Below the pieces are notes generated by a model. That model saw nothing but the letters and a program-made list of their open reading frames with translations, was not told where the DNA came from and made no database searches. From NCBI RefSeq assembly GCF_000980895.1, contig NZ_LAZX01000073.1, positions 1 through 32,555 of the forward strand: a stretch of 32,555 nt of DNA. Reading direction: 5' to 3'. Of this stretch, positions 1 to 8,214 are shown one piece after another. The number at the start of each line of letters is the position of its first letter. The first letter of the stretch is position 1. The translations under genes and the position numbers were made by a program. This DNA is from Sphingomonas sp. Ag1. GTDB taxonomy: Bacteria; Pseudomonadota; Alphaproteobacteria; Sphingomonadales; Sphingomonadaceae.

Positions 1-410
1 CCTCTTACCCGCGCCAGAATGAGCTGGCCCTCGCATTGCGAGAGGTGGGCCGCATCGAGCGAACCCTGTTCATGATCGACTGGATTCTTGATGCCGGCCT
101 CCAGCGCCAGGCTCAGATCGGCCTCAACAAGGGTGAGGCCCACCACGCCCTAAAGCGCGCCATCAGCTTCCACCGCCGAGGTGAAATCCGGGATCGATCC
201 GGCGAAGGCCAGCACTATCGCATCGCCGGAATGAACCTGCTCGCCGCCATCATCATATTCTGGAACACCATGAAGCTCGGCGAGGTCGTCAATACCCGGG
301 CCGCCAGCGGTACCCATATCGCGCCTGATCTACTCGCCCACGTCTCGCCGTTGGGATGGGAACACATCAAACTAACCGGGGAATATCGCTGGCCCAAATC
401 CCTAGCGTAG
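1..410 (+). CDS. tnpA: Tn3-family transposase TnpA, C-terminal part (gene enters from the left edge)
   Basis: The frame is open from the left edge (first codons from base 3 read SYPRQNELALAL) to the stop at 408-410. It reads as the end of the DDE transposase of Tn3-family replicative transposons. Family hallmarks visible are IERTLFMIDWILD, LNKGEAHHALKRAI, FHRRGEIRDR, GMNLLAAIIIFWNT and the terminal LLAHVSPLGWEHIKLTGEYRW. The enzyme would cut the transposon ends and join them to target DNA. Roughly the last 135 residues of a protein usually near 1,000 residues are present; the rest lies outside. The stop codon falls inside the terminal inverted repeat, as is common for tnpA in this family. Whether the whole gene is intact cannot be judged here. 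Confidence 0.93.
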   Translation, partial: SYPRQNELALALREVGRIERTLFMIDWILDAGLQRQAQIGLNKGEAHHALKRAISFHRRGEIRDRSGEGQHYRIAGMNLLAAIIIFWNTMKLGEVVNTRAASGTHIAPDLLAHVSPLGWEHIKLTGEYRWPKSLA

Positions 411-438
411 GATTCCGCCCCCTCCCGCAAACGCCCCC
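401..438 (-). repeat. 38-bp terminal inverted repeat of the Tn3-family element
   Basis: Read on the minus strand this begins GGGGGCGTTTGCGG and ends ACGCTAGG, the general pattern of Tn3-family ends (GGGG at the tip, ACG-TAAG-like inner end) with exactly 38 bases. It overlaps the tnpA stop codon. TraA coding sequence starts at the next base. The five bases 439-443 (TGTGA) should be one copy of the target duplication; the other copy and the partner repeat lie outside the window. The exact end could differ by one base because the tip is a run of five C on the plus strand. Confidence 0.75.
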
Positions 439-439
439 T

Positions 440-2938
440 GTGATGCTGGCGATGCGCGATGTGGGGCCGGAGGGGTTCGGGAAGAAAAACCGGGGCTGGA
501 ACAGCACCGAGCTGTTGAAGGACTGGCGCGAGGCGTGGAGCGCGCACGTCAACGAGCGCATGGCCGAGCTGGGGCTTGAAGGGCGGATCGACCATCGCTC
601 CTATGAGGCGCAGGGGATCGCGCTGGAGCCGCAGCACAAGATCGGCCCGGCAGCATCGCGCAGACCGGAGCAGGGGCTTGAGGCCGAGCGGATCGAGGAT
701 CACGCGCGCATCGCCCGCGACAATGGCGAGAAGATCATCGCCAACCCGTCGATCGCGCTGGACGCGATCACCCGGCAGCAGGCGACGTTCACCACCCGCG
801 ACCTGGCCGTGTTCGCGTTCCGGCACAGCGACGGCAAGGAGCAGTTCGACCAGGTGATGACCGCGGTGCGCGCCAGCCCCGAGCTGGTCGCGTTGGGGAA
901 GGACGGACGCGACCAGGAGCGGTTCACGTCGCGCGACATGATCGCGGTGGAGGCCCGGCTCGAGCGCAGCGCCGGCGCGCTGGCGGCGCGCGACGGTCAC
1001 GGCATCGCCGATCGCCAGCGTGACGCCGCGATCGGCGCGGCCCAGGGCAGGGGGCTCGTCTTGTCGGCCGAGCAGCGCGACGCCCTCGACCATATCACCG
1101 GCCGCAAGGGGCTGGCGTCGGTCGTCGGCTACGCCGGCAGCGGCAAATCCGCGATGTTGGGCGTCGCGCGCGAGGCTTGGGAGCGGCAGGGCTACCAGGT
1201 GCGCGGTGCGGCCTTGTCGGGGATCGCGGCCGAGAACCTTGAGGGCGGGTCCGGCATCCAGTCCCGCACCCTCGCCAGCCTTGAGCACGCATGGGGGCAG
1301 GGGCGCGAGCAGCTAGGCCCGCGTGACGTGCTGGTGGTGGACGAGGCGGGCATGATCGGCTCGCGCCAGATGGAGCGGGTGTTGAGCCAGGCGCGTGACG
1401 CCGGGGCCAAGGTCGTGATGATCGGCGACCCCGAGCAATTACAGGCGATCGAGGCGGGCGCGGCGTTCCGCAGCGTCACCGAGCGGCACGGCGCGGCCGA
1501 GATCACCGAGATTCGCCGGCAGCGCGAGGATTGGCAGCGCGACGCCACCCGCGCGCTGGCGACCGGGCGCACCGGCGAGGCGATCCACGCCTATGACGGC
1601 AAGGGCATGGTCCACGCGGCCGACACGCGCGAGCAGGCGCGGGGCGAGCTGGTCGATGGCTGGGATCGGCAGCGCCAGGCCGAACCGGGCAAATCCCGCA
1701 TCATCCTCACCCACACCAACGCCGAGGTCCGCGAGCTGAACGAGGAAGCGCGCGGCCGACTTCGCGCGACCGGCGACCTTGGCGACGACGTGACGTTCAG
1801 CGCCGACCGGGGGACGCGCGCGTTCGCGCGCGGCGACCGCCTGATGTTCCTGCGGAACGAGCGGTCGCTAGGGGTGAAGAACGGCACGCTTGGCACGATC
1901 GAGCAGGTATCGGCCGAGGGGATGAAGGTTCGGCTCGACAGCGGCGCGCGGGTCGCGTTCGACGCAAAGGACTATGCCGCGGTCGATCACGGCTACGCCG
2001 CCACTTTCCATAAGGCGCAGGGCGTGACCGTCGATCACGCCCACGTCCTCGCCACCCCCGGCATGGACCGCCACAGCGCCTATGTCGGCATGTCGCGGCA
2101 TCGTGATGACGTGCAGCTCCATTACGGGCGCGACGACTTCGCCGACCAGCGCCAGCTCGTCCGCGCCATGTCGCGCGACCGGGGCAAGGACATGGCCGGC
2201 GACTATGCGCGGCCCGAGCAGGACCAGGCCCGTGCGTTCGCCGATCGGCGCGAGATCCGGTTCCCGGAACTCGCGCGTCAGGTGGCGGAGAAGGTGCGCG
2301 ACAAGGCCAGGGGCATGTTCGCCGGGTTCCGGCCGAAACCGACGTCGGAAAAAACGACGTCGCCGGAGCGCATCGCGGCCGATCGGCCGCTGGCGCCCTC
2401 GCAGGCCCGTGCGATCGAACGCTATGGGCGCGCCGCGGCCGATATAGGCCGGATGCGGGAGAAGGGGTTGCCGGTGCTGGCGCACCAGGAACAGGCGCTG
2501 GCGAAGGCGGGCGACGCGCTCGACCAGGTGCGACCGAATGGCGCGCGCGACCTCGCCAGCGCGATCGAGCGCGACCCCCAGCTCGCACGCGCCGCGGCCG
2601 AAGGGAACACGGGCGGCGCGGCGAAGGCGATGGAGGTAGAGCGCCAGGTCCGTATCGACCCGGAGAAGCGTGCGGGGCGCTTCGTGGAGCAGTGGCAGGA
2701 CATGAAGGCGGCGCGGGCCAGTATGGAGCGCGCCGGCGACCGCGCGGGCGCGGAGAAGCTCGGCAAGCGCATGGAGAGCATCGCGGGCGGGTTGCATCGC
2801 GACCCGCAGCTCGAATCCGCCTTGAAGCGGCACGCGCCCGAGCTGGCGTTGAACATGGAGCGGGGCCGGTCGATCGGGCAGGAGCTGGCGCAGTCGGTCG
2901 GACAAGGCCGCGACCGCGATCGTGGCATGAGCCGGTAA
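440..2938 (+). pseudogene. traA: traA, conjugative relaxase-helicase, 5'-truncated by the Tn3 insertion
   Basis: This is the MobA/TraA type of plasmid-transfer protein, normally an N-terminal HUH relaxase that nicks oriT, followed by a RecD-like helicase. The first codons after the transposon tip read VMLAMRDVGPEGFG, which in intact TraA directly follows the last His of the HUH motif (HAHVML). The catalytic domain of roughly 170 residues is therefore missing on this side. The helicase part remains, with Walker A GYAGSGKS near 1127-1150, Walker B LVVDEAGM near 1331-1354, and a C-terminal motif YAATFHKAQGVTVDHA near 2000-2040. The frame stays open into the transposon, and an in-frame ATG at 443 could allow expression of a relaxase-less protein. 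Its stop is followed 9 bases later by the DUF6118-type gene. Confidence 0.88.
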
Positions 2939-2947
2939 GGGGGACGG

Positions 2948-3652
2948 GTGACGGACGAGGACGATCAGGGCGGAACCGACGCGGCCGAGGCGTTCGAGGC
3001 CATGCGTGGCGAGCTGGCGCTGTTGCGCCGCGCCGTGGAGGGTCTGGCGGCCGAGCGCGGCGCGATCGACGTTCCCGACTACACCGAGACGTTAGGGCGG
3101 ATGCAGCAGGGCGTGGACGCCACGGCCGCCCGCGTCGCGCTCATCAACGACGTGATCGTGCGGAGTCCGGCGCTGGCGATGACGCCGGAGCAGATGGCGC
3201 AACGGATCGCCGCGGTGGGCAACGCCGCCCGGCGCGAGGATCAGGCGGCGCTCGCCAAGGCGGGCGAGGACAAGGCCCGCGTCATGGCCGAGCTTCGCGC
3301 CATCGCCGGGTCCGCATGGACACGCGCCGACCAGAGAAACCGGCAGCTATGGTTCGCCTTGGGCGGGGTAGCGGCCGGCATCCTCGCATGGGCGATCGTG
3401 CCGGGCCTCGTCGCGCGCGAGCTCGCGCCGGCGAGCTGGCGATGGCCCGAGCGCATGGCGGCGCGGACGCTTGACATGCCCCGTTGGGAGGCAGGTCAGC
3501 GGATGATGCAGAGCGCCGACGCCGCACAGTTCCGCGCGATCGTCGCGGCCGACAAGATCGTGACGGCCAATCGTGAAACGATCGAGGGTTGCAGCAAAGC
3601 GGCGAATCGGGCGCGTGCCACAGTGCGATGCACAATTAAGGTCGCCCCGTAG
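2948..3652 (+). CDS. DUF6118-type membrane protein, traA partner
   Basis: This 234-residue protein has the layout of the DUF6118 family found downstream of traA on sphingomonad plasmids; its function is unknown. The N-terminal half is hydrophilic and helical (LALLRRAVEGLAAERG, then a MTPEQMAQRIAA segment). One membrane segment lies near residues 138-152 (LWFALGGVAAGILAW). The C-terminal part, probably outside the membrane, holds RWPERMAARTLDMPRWEAGQRMM and ends with the conserved ATVRCTIKV tail. The start is GTG, with an AAGGGGGA ribosome site just upstream and a 9-base gap after traA, so the two are likely cotranscribed. Its 3' end recurs as fragments at three other places in the window. Confidence 0.85.
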   Translation: MTDEDDQGGTDAAEAFEAMRGELALLRRAVEGLAAERGAIDVPDYTETLGRMQQGVDATAARVALINDVIVRSPALAMTPEQMAQRIAAVGNAARREDQAALAKAGEDKARVMAELRAIAGSAWTRADQRNRQLWFALGGVAAGILAWAIVPGLVARELAPASWRWPERMAARTLDMPRWEAGQRMMQSADAAQFRAIVAADKIVTANRETIEGCSKAANRARATVRCTIKVAP

Positions 3653-3849
3653 TGGCCGCGTATCTATTCCGCCAAGCAATTGACAATAGACAATCCGGCC
3701 CGGTCCTCACCGTGGCACGCTTGGGCGGGTCCAATTAGAGATCGGCGCATGGCTTCACGATCAGGCAATCAATACTAAGCGTCGTTAACCATCTTCTAAT
3801 GCTTACAGTGCGATCATACAGATGCGATAGAAGTCGCACCGGGGTGAAT

Positions 3850-4302
3850 ATGAGCAGCATCTCCATCAACGACGTTATGGCCCTGCGGAACGCCGTCCTC
3901 GACAAGAACGCGGCGCTTCGGAATATAGCGAGCAACCCGAATTCTGTCGCCGTTTCCGCGGCTGCGAGAGGAGCGGCTTTTGACGCAGCGATGAACACCG
4001 CGCTGGGAACGGTGGATAGCCCAAATTCCGTCTCAGGGGTGAGCGGAGCGGCGGGCGTGTCGCAGCCAGGACACGCGGAGCCAGGCGGCTTCGCCTCTAC
4101 TTTTCAGACGCAGCTTCAAAAAATTAACGCGATCAATGCGCGCGCTGGTGCTTTGACGGTCGCCTACGAACGAGGAGAGGAAACCGACATTGCGAAGGTC
4201 ATGCTAGCGCGGCAGGAGTCCTCAATCGCCTTCGAGGCGACGTTACAAGTTCGCAATAAAGTGCTTTCGGCCTACAAGGACATCATGAGTATGCCGGTCT
4301 AG
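3850..4302 (+). CDS. fliE: Orphan flagellar hook-basal body protein FliE
   Basis: FliE links the MS ring to the proximal rod of the flagellum and is needed for flagellar type III export. The C-terminal half matches the family well: GGFASTFQTQLQKINAI, a GEETDIAKVMLARQESS segment, and FEATLQVRNKVLSAYKDIM with terminal MSMPV (E. coli FliE ends RNKLVAAYQEVMSMQV). From ATG 3850 it has 150 residues, longer than the usual 100-110 because of an extended N-terminal part; a GTG lies two codons upstream. Base composition is less GC-rich than the flanking transfer genes. No other flagellar gene is present, so it is out of its normal fliEFGHI context. The C-terminal match makes the identity firm; whether it is functional is unclear. 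Confidence 0.85.
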   Translation: MSSISINDVMALRNAVLDKNAALRNIASNPNSVAVSAAARGAAFDAAMNTALGTVDSPNSVSGVSGAAGVSQPGHAEPGGFASTFQTQLQKINAINARAGALTVAYERGEETDIAKVMLARQESSIAFEATLQVRNKVLSAYKDIMSMPV

Positions 4303-4635
4303 CGCAATCTGCCGAAAGCACATCCCTGGATCGGTAATCCGGTGCTGCGAATTGCCGGCACGACGCGCGATCGGATCGAGGCGCCGGTCGAGCGGGGCGG
4401 GCTGGCATGGGTCTTCACAGACACCGCGGGGCGCACCGACACGAGCGATCCGATTGAAGCCATCGGGGTGGAGCGTGCGCGCGAGAGCATGGCAGCCGCC
4501 GACCTGGTGCTATGGCTGGGGGATGATCCGCCCCCAGCTTCCGGCATGATCGCCGTCCATGCACGGGCGGACGACCCGGACCGCACGCACGTGCCAAAAA
4601 CGTTCACGCGACAGTCTCTGCCGGCAATCCGTTAG
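4303..4635 (+). pseudogene. mnmE: Fragment of tRNA-modifying GTPase MnmE (G domain)
   Basis: The frame reads IAGTTRDRIEAPVERGG, then FTDTAGRTD and DPIEAIGVERARESM, then AADLVLWLGDD. These are the G2 (GTTRD) and G3 (DTAG) motifs and the following helix of MnmE, the GTPase that modifies U34 of certain tRNAs. The P-loop (GxxNxGKS), the TrmE N-terminal domain and the cysteine-bearing C-terminal domain are all absent. It runs in the same frame directly after the fliE stop and ends at its own stop after about 100 residues. It cannot be a working MnmE, and is most likely a chromosomal scrap carried in by recombination. Confidence 0.75.
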
Positions 4636-5102
4636 GTGCCCTTCAGTTTCCGAGCGCTGTTGTGCATGGACACGATCTTCCATCGTCCGTTCATCTTCTT
4701 AAGCACGCTTGTGGCGACGCCGAGTCGTTCGACGGCCTCACCGGTTTTTGGCTCGATCCGGTAACGGTAGGTCTCGGTCGCAAGGGCAACCGACCCTTCG
4801 AAGCGGACGTCAACCTTGTAGTCGGAGAAGCGGAACGATTTGAACTGCTTCAGCTCGGGACCGAGATGATGAGCCAGGTAGGTGGCGTAGCTGCCCTCAG
4901 ATGCTCCTGTCTCGAAAACCCGCGCGTCGGTCGTGAACAGTTGCTCGGTTCCAGCAGCGTCAAGCTTTTCGATCGCGTCCTTATACTGTGACAGCGCCGC
5001 CGCCACGGCACGTGTGTCAGTGGTGCGGGCGTCTGACTGCGCCCACGCTGCGGCAGGAAGAGCGATCGACACCGCTATAATCATCTTCACGCAGGTGCTC
5101 AT
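4632..5102 (-). CDS. Secreted SnoaL/DUF4440-like (NTF2-fold) protein
   Basis: The 156-residue protein has a clear signal peptide (MSTCVKMIIAVSIALPAAAWA, cut after AWA) and so is probably periplasmic. The mature part has the pattern of the NTF2-like DUF4440/SnoaL group: an N-terminal helix (AVAAALSQYKDAIEKLDAAG), TDARVFE and YRYRIEPKTGE strands, and a closing VLKKMNGRWKIVSMHNSARK strand typical of DUF4440. The start ATG has GGGAGA six bases upstream. It lies 77 bases downstream of the broken DUF2231 gene on the same strand, and such proteins are seen in copper-resistance clusters. No enzymatic activity can be assigned. Its end overlaps the mnmE fragment by four bases on the opposite strand. 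Confidence 0.75.
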   Translation of the reverse strand: MSTCVKMIIAVSIALPAAAWAQSDARTTDTRAVAAALSQYKDAIEKLDAAGTEQLFTTDARVFETGASEGSYATYLAHHLGPELKQFKSFRFSDYKVDVRFEGSVALATETYRYRIEPKTGEAVERLGVATSVLKKMNGRWKIVSMHNSARKLKGT

Positions 5103-5179
5103 TTATCATCTCCCAAAACAAAATTAGCCGACCTTAGGATATCTCCATTTGACGCATCAATATGGAGCAGCGGCTGACG

Positions 5180-5519
5180 TCAGAACGCGAGATGGTCGAG
5201 GCCGCCATGCATGAAAGAACCCCCTAGCCAACCCTGGACGGCGATGGCGATGATCGCGCCTACCGAGCCGACGACCAGCATGACGCGTGCCGTATCTCGG
5301 TAAAGGCTTGCGCCGCCAAAGCCCGAGTAGCTCCACTGCGAACGCACCGATGATCAAGGCGATCGGAAAGTGAATCACCACCGTGTGCAGGCAACCGAGC
5401 CAGCTTGCTAAGCGCTGTCCGAAGGTCTTGTTTTTGGTTGCGGCCTCATCGTGCCCACGACCCATCGCCATGCCGAGCGCCAGTGCCGCCGCCAGCAAAG
5501 TCAGCTTCGAAGTCCGCAT
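5180..5519 (-). pseudogene. Decayed DUF2231-type membrane protein gene
   Basis: The start reads like a signal peptide (MRTSKLTLLAAALALGMAM). It continues NKTFGQRLASWLG then HTVVIHFPIALIIGAFAVELLGLWRR, nearly the same as the intact gene at 25504-26229. After GLWRR the frame shifts; the second frame reads RDTARVMLVVGSVGAIIA, jumps directly to AVQGWLGGSFMHGGLDHLAF and stops at 5180. Compared with the intact protein it lacks the Met/His-rich N-terminal region and about 60 residues of the middle membrane part, and carries one frameshift. It is a remnant of a second copy of the copper-cluster DUF2231 gene. Confidence 0.82.
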
Positions 5520-5731
5520 GATTCAGCGCTTCCCGCAAATTTGCTTACTTTGGTCAATACGTAGCGGCGGACGTTCCCCTCACGGCTCATCGTGCCACCA
5601 AGCGTCTGCACCGTTGCAAAATCGGTACGTTCAGCCCGAGCGAAGTAACGGTCCACTTAACGGAACGGCTCGACGCTGGCCGACCGGCGGCTTAGGTCTC
5701 GCTTTAACGAAGGGGGCATCGCAACGACAAC

Positions 5732-7045
5732 ATGGCCGCGCAACTTGATCAAATAACTACCAAAGAGGATCACGACGGCCTTGTGCGTCGGCTCATTACC
5801 CGTTGGCGTGACGATCCGGGCGCGACCTATCGAAGCTGGTTCCTGTGGGACGAGCGGCTGAAGAATTTTCGTTCGATCCGGCGCGGTATCACCCAGGTCG
5901 TCGGCGAGATCGAGCGCGGTTCGTTTGGCGTCGCCTATCGCGGATCGTCGCTCGAAACCGTCGTCCATTCCGTTGCCGAACAGCGCCAAATCTTCAAAGG
6001 TGCGGACCATGCGTTCCTCTGGAAACCGAAGCTGCGCATCCCCGACATATACGAGAGCCCCGAGAACCAGCGCGCGTTCGGCCGCCTGCTAGACGCCTGT
6101 TCGTGTTGCGACACGGCCGAGGAGATCATCGGCCATATCCACGCGATCGACCGCCTGAAGATCAAGGGGCTTGGGCCTGCTGTCGCCAACCTCCTCTACT
6201 TCCTTCACCCGACGCTGGTGCCGCCCTTCAACACCGCGATCGTCAAGGGTTACAACGCGCTGACGGGGGCGAACGTGAAGCTTGGGAGCTGGGAGCATTT
6301 CCTAGCGATGCGAACCGGCATCCTCGACCTCAACGACCGCTTCCGCGACCTTTTATCGAACGACTTGGGCGCGATCGGCGGCTTGCTGTTCGACATCGGC
6401 TCCGATCGCTACCCGGCCCCGCCGCTCGACGTGAGCGGCGCGGCTCTGGCGAGCTGGGGGCAGCGGCTCGAGGCGGCGCGCGAAGAGGCGCGCACGCTTA
6501 GCAAGGCCGCGCAGCGTGAAGGCGAGAACGAGCGCACCCATACCGAAATTCAGGCATGGCTTCGCGATCTAGGCTTGGCACTCGGCTATGACGTATGGAT
6601 CGCCGCAAACGATCGCAGCCGAGCCTTCAACGGATCGCCCTTGGGCGCAGGGTGCCTTGAGCGCTTGCCCGAGACGATCGCGAGGTCGAAGGGCGCTGAT
6701 TCCATCCGGCTGATCGACGTGCTGTGGCTTGAAAAGGCCGGCGATCACGTCGCCGCAGCGTTCGAGGTGGAGCATTCGACGTCGATCTATTCGGGCATCG
6801 TCAGGATGCTCGACCTGGCCTTGAGCGGTAGCGACCTTCACGCGACCGCGGGACTGTTCCTCGTCGCGCCCGACGCGCGCGAGGCGGACGTTCGTGCGCA
6901 ATTGCAGCGGCCCGCGTTCAGCCGCGTCGCCGACCTCGACATATCCTACCTCCCTTACGGCGAGCTGGAGAGGAACCGCGAGGCCATCGCGCGGTTCGGA
7001 TCGGGGCTGAAGGCGATCAAGGCCGTATCCAGCAAGCTCGCCTGA
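5732..7045 (+). CDS. Putative nuclease: HhH-like domain plus PD-(D/E)XK-like C-terminal domain
   Basis: The protein has 437 residues with no signal peptide. Residues 140-175 (DRLKIKGLGPAVANLLYFLHP, then VPPFNTAIVKG) resemble the helix-hairpin-helix of DNA glycosylases and other DNA-binding proteins. Residues 269-300 (HTEIQAWLRDLG, then GYDVWIAANDRSRAFNG) and 326-360 (RLIDVLWL, then AAFEVEHSTSIYSGIVRML) look like a restriction-endonuclease fold, with D329 and E345/E347 as candidate metal ligands. I have seen this C-terminal pattern in uncharacterised bacterial proteins but cannot name the family. The gene stands alone: no methyltransferase or ATPase is adjacent. A 212-base gap precedes it and a hairpin follows it. 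A role in defence or DNA repair is inference only. Confidence 0.55.
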   Translation: MAAQLDQITTKEDHDGLVRRLITRWRDDPGATYRSWFLWDERLKNFRSIRRGITQVVGEIERGSFGVAYRGSSLETVVHSVAEQRQIFKGADHAFLWKPKLRIPDIYESPENQRAFGRLLDACSCCDTAEEIIGHIHAIDRLKIKGLGPAVANLLYFLHPTLVPPFNTAIVKGYNALTGANVKLGSWEHFLAMRTGILDLNDRFRDLLSNDLGAIGGLLFDIGSDRYPAPPLDVSGAALASWGQRLEAAREEARTLSKAAQREGENERTHTEIQAWLRDLGLALGYDVWIAANDRSRAFNGSPLGAGCLERLPETIARSKGADSIRLIDVLWLEKAGDHVAAAFEVEHSTSIYSGIVRMLDLALSGSDLHATAGLFLVAPDAREADVRAQLQRPAFSRVADLDISYLPYGELERNREAIARFGSGLKAIKAVSSKLA

Positions 7046-7049
7046 CACG

Positions 7050-7073
7050 CCCCGCGCGAGGGCTGGCGCGGGG
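7050..7073 (+). terminator. Terminator-like hairpin after the putative nuclease gene
   Basis: A perfect 8-bp stem (CCCCGCGC at 7050-7057, GCGCGGGG at 7066-7073) with an 8-base loop begins five bases after the stop. There is no clear T tract, so intrinsic termination is uncertain. Confidence 0.4.
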
Positions 7074-7083
7074 AGCCACTTAT

Positions 7084-7100
7084 CCTCTAGCATGTAGAGG
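7084..7100 (+). promoter_or_regulatory. Inverted repeat covering the ribosome site of the DUF4396 gene
   Basis: CCTCTA (7084-7089) and TAGAGG (7095-7100) are perfect complements around a 5-base spacer. The right arm contains the start of the AGAGGAGAG ribosome site of the gene starting at 7110. It could be a protein operator or an mRNA hairpin that hides the ribosome site. The spacing differs from the TTGACC-N19 copper promoters further right, so the same regulator cannot be assumed. Confidence 0.4.
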
Positions 7101-7109
7101 AGAGCTGCC

Positions 7110-7994
7110 ATGACGATGCCTTCCCCGGCCCCCTGGCTCGACGCCGTGTTGATCGGATGGTTCGTGCTGACCGCGATATCGGTCGCTTACGTCGCGTGGG
7201 ATGCCTTCACCCGCAACCCCGAGTTGCGGGTGATGAAATGGGGGTGGCTGCTGGTCACGCTCTACGGCGGCCCGATCATGGCCGCGGCCTATGTCCTGTC
7301 CTGCCAGGAACCGGCGAACGAGCGGCACGAGGACTTCGTTCGGCCGCTCTGGAAGCAGGCGTTCGGGTCGGCCATTCATTGCATGGCGGGTGACGCGACC
7401 GGCGTCATCGCCGCGGCCGCGATCACCACGGCACTCGGCCTGCCGATGTGGCAGGACGTGATTGCGGAATATGTGTTCGGCTTCGCGTTCGGGCTGCTGA
7501 TTTTCCAGGCGCTGTTCATGCGCGACATGGCGGGCGGTTCCTATTGGGGGGCGCTTCGCATGTCGTTCATCCCCGAATGGCTTTCGATGAATGCCGTTAT
7601 GGCCGGCATGATCCCGACGATGGTGGTGTTGATGAGCCGGGACATGGCTGCGATGCACGCCAACTCGCTTCGCTTTTGGGGCGTCATGTCGCTTGCGACG
7701 CTTGTCGGCTTCGCCGTTGCCTACCCTATCAACCTTTGGCTTGTCGGCGTCCGGTTGAAGCACGGCATGGGCACGGTGCGCGTACTCGGGCATGGCGGGC
7801 ACGAGGTCGCCGCGGACCGGCAATCGGCTACGCCGATGCCGGACATGAAGCACGATGCGATGGCAGGGATGAGCGGCATGGGGACGGGCCCGCGCGTGAC
7901 CGGACCGCAGATCGTCGCGATGACGGCGCTGACGCTCCTAATGCTTGGCGCGGGCATCATAGTTGCAACGCTGTTCGGCCGATGGGCGATGTAG
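7110..7994 (+). CDS. DUF4396 domain membrane protein
   Basis: This 294-residue integral membrane protein matches the DUF4396 family often found in copper/silver clusters; its biochemical function is unknown. About seven hydrophobic segments are visible, including DAVLIGWFVLTAISVAYVAW, GLLIFQALFMRDMAGGSYWG and a last one near the C terminus (IVAMTALTLLMLGAGIIVA). Family-like motifs are FGSAIHCMAGDATGVI, FIPEWLSMNAVMAGMIP and FAVAYPINLWLV. A polar loop near residues 228-262 is rich in Met and His (MPDMKHDAMAGMSGM), suggesting metal contact. The start ATG follows AGAGGAGAG. No partner gene is close; the next item is a broken copper-storage gene. Confidence 0.8.
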   Translation: MTMPSPAPWLDAVLIGWFVLTAISVAYVAWDAFTRNPELRVMKWGWLLVTLYGGPIMAAAYVLSCQEPANERHEDFVRPLWKQAFGSAIHCMAGDATGVIAAAAITTALGLPMWQDVIAEYVFGFAFGLLIFQALFMRDMAGGSYWGALRMSFIPEWLSMNAVMAGMIPTMVVLMSRDMAAMHANSLRFWGVMSLATLVGFAVAYPINLWLVGVRLKHGMGTVRVLGHGGHEVAADRQSATPMPDMKHDAMAGMSGMGTGPRVTGPQIVAMTALTLLMLGAGIIVATLFGRWAM

Positions 7995-8083
7995 CATCGC
8001 CTCGATCGACGGAGATCGCGACAAGGGGTGATTCCGCGGCGCGCGTATCAGGGGCAGGCGGGGACTCACACGGAGGTAGAGAG

Positions 8084-8205
8084 ATGCACCAGATCAACCC
8101 CGACATGAAGGCGTGCATGGACGCCCTGCCACGAATGCCATGTGCCCTGCCTTCACATGGCGATGAACCATTGCCTTAAATGGGTGGCCAGCACGCCGTG
8201 CGGCA
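8084..8205 (+). pseudogene. 5' fragment of a Csp-type four-helix copper-binding protein gene
   Basis: The start ATG (with GGAGG upstream) and the first codons MHQINPDMKACMDA match the intact gene at 15318-15650. One inserted base in the CHEC region shifts the frame; the next frame continues CLHMAMNHCL. Similarity fades near 8205, after about a third of the gene, and a sigma-factor fragment follows. It cannot make a working copper-storage protein. Confidence 0.8.
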
Positions 8206-8214
8206 ATTTGTCAT

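Noticed and set aside
215..2905. Long open frames antisense to traA, and similar ones opposite the ATPase (12613-14277) and CopA oxidase (29241-30647)
   Set aside because: They lie opposite firmly identified genes, have no recognisable domains and arise from high GC in the third codon position.
3712..3730. Sigma-54-like promoter (TGGCACG then GGC) upstream of fliE
   Set aside because: The GG to GC spacing is one base short and the TTGC element is missing.
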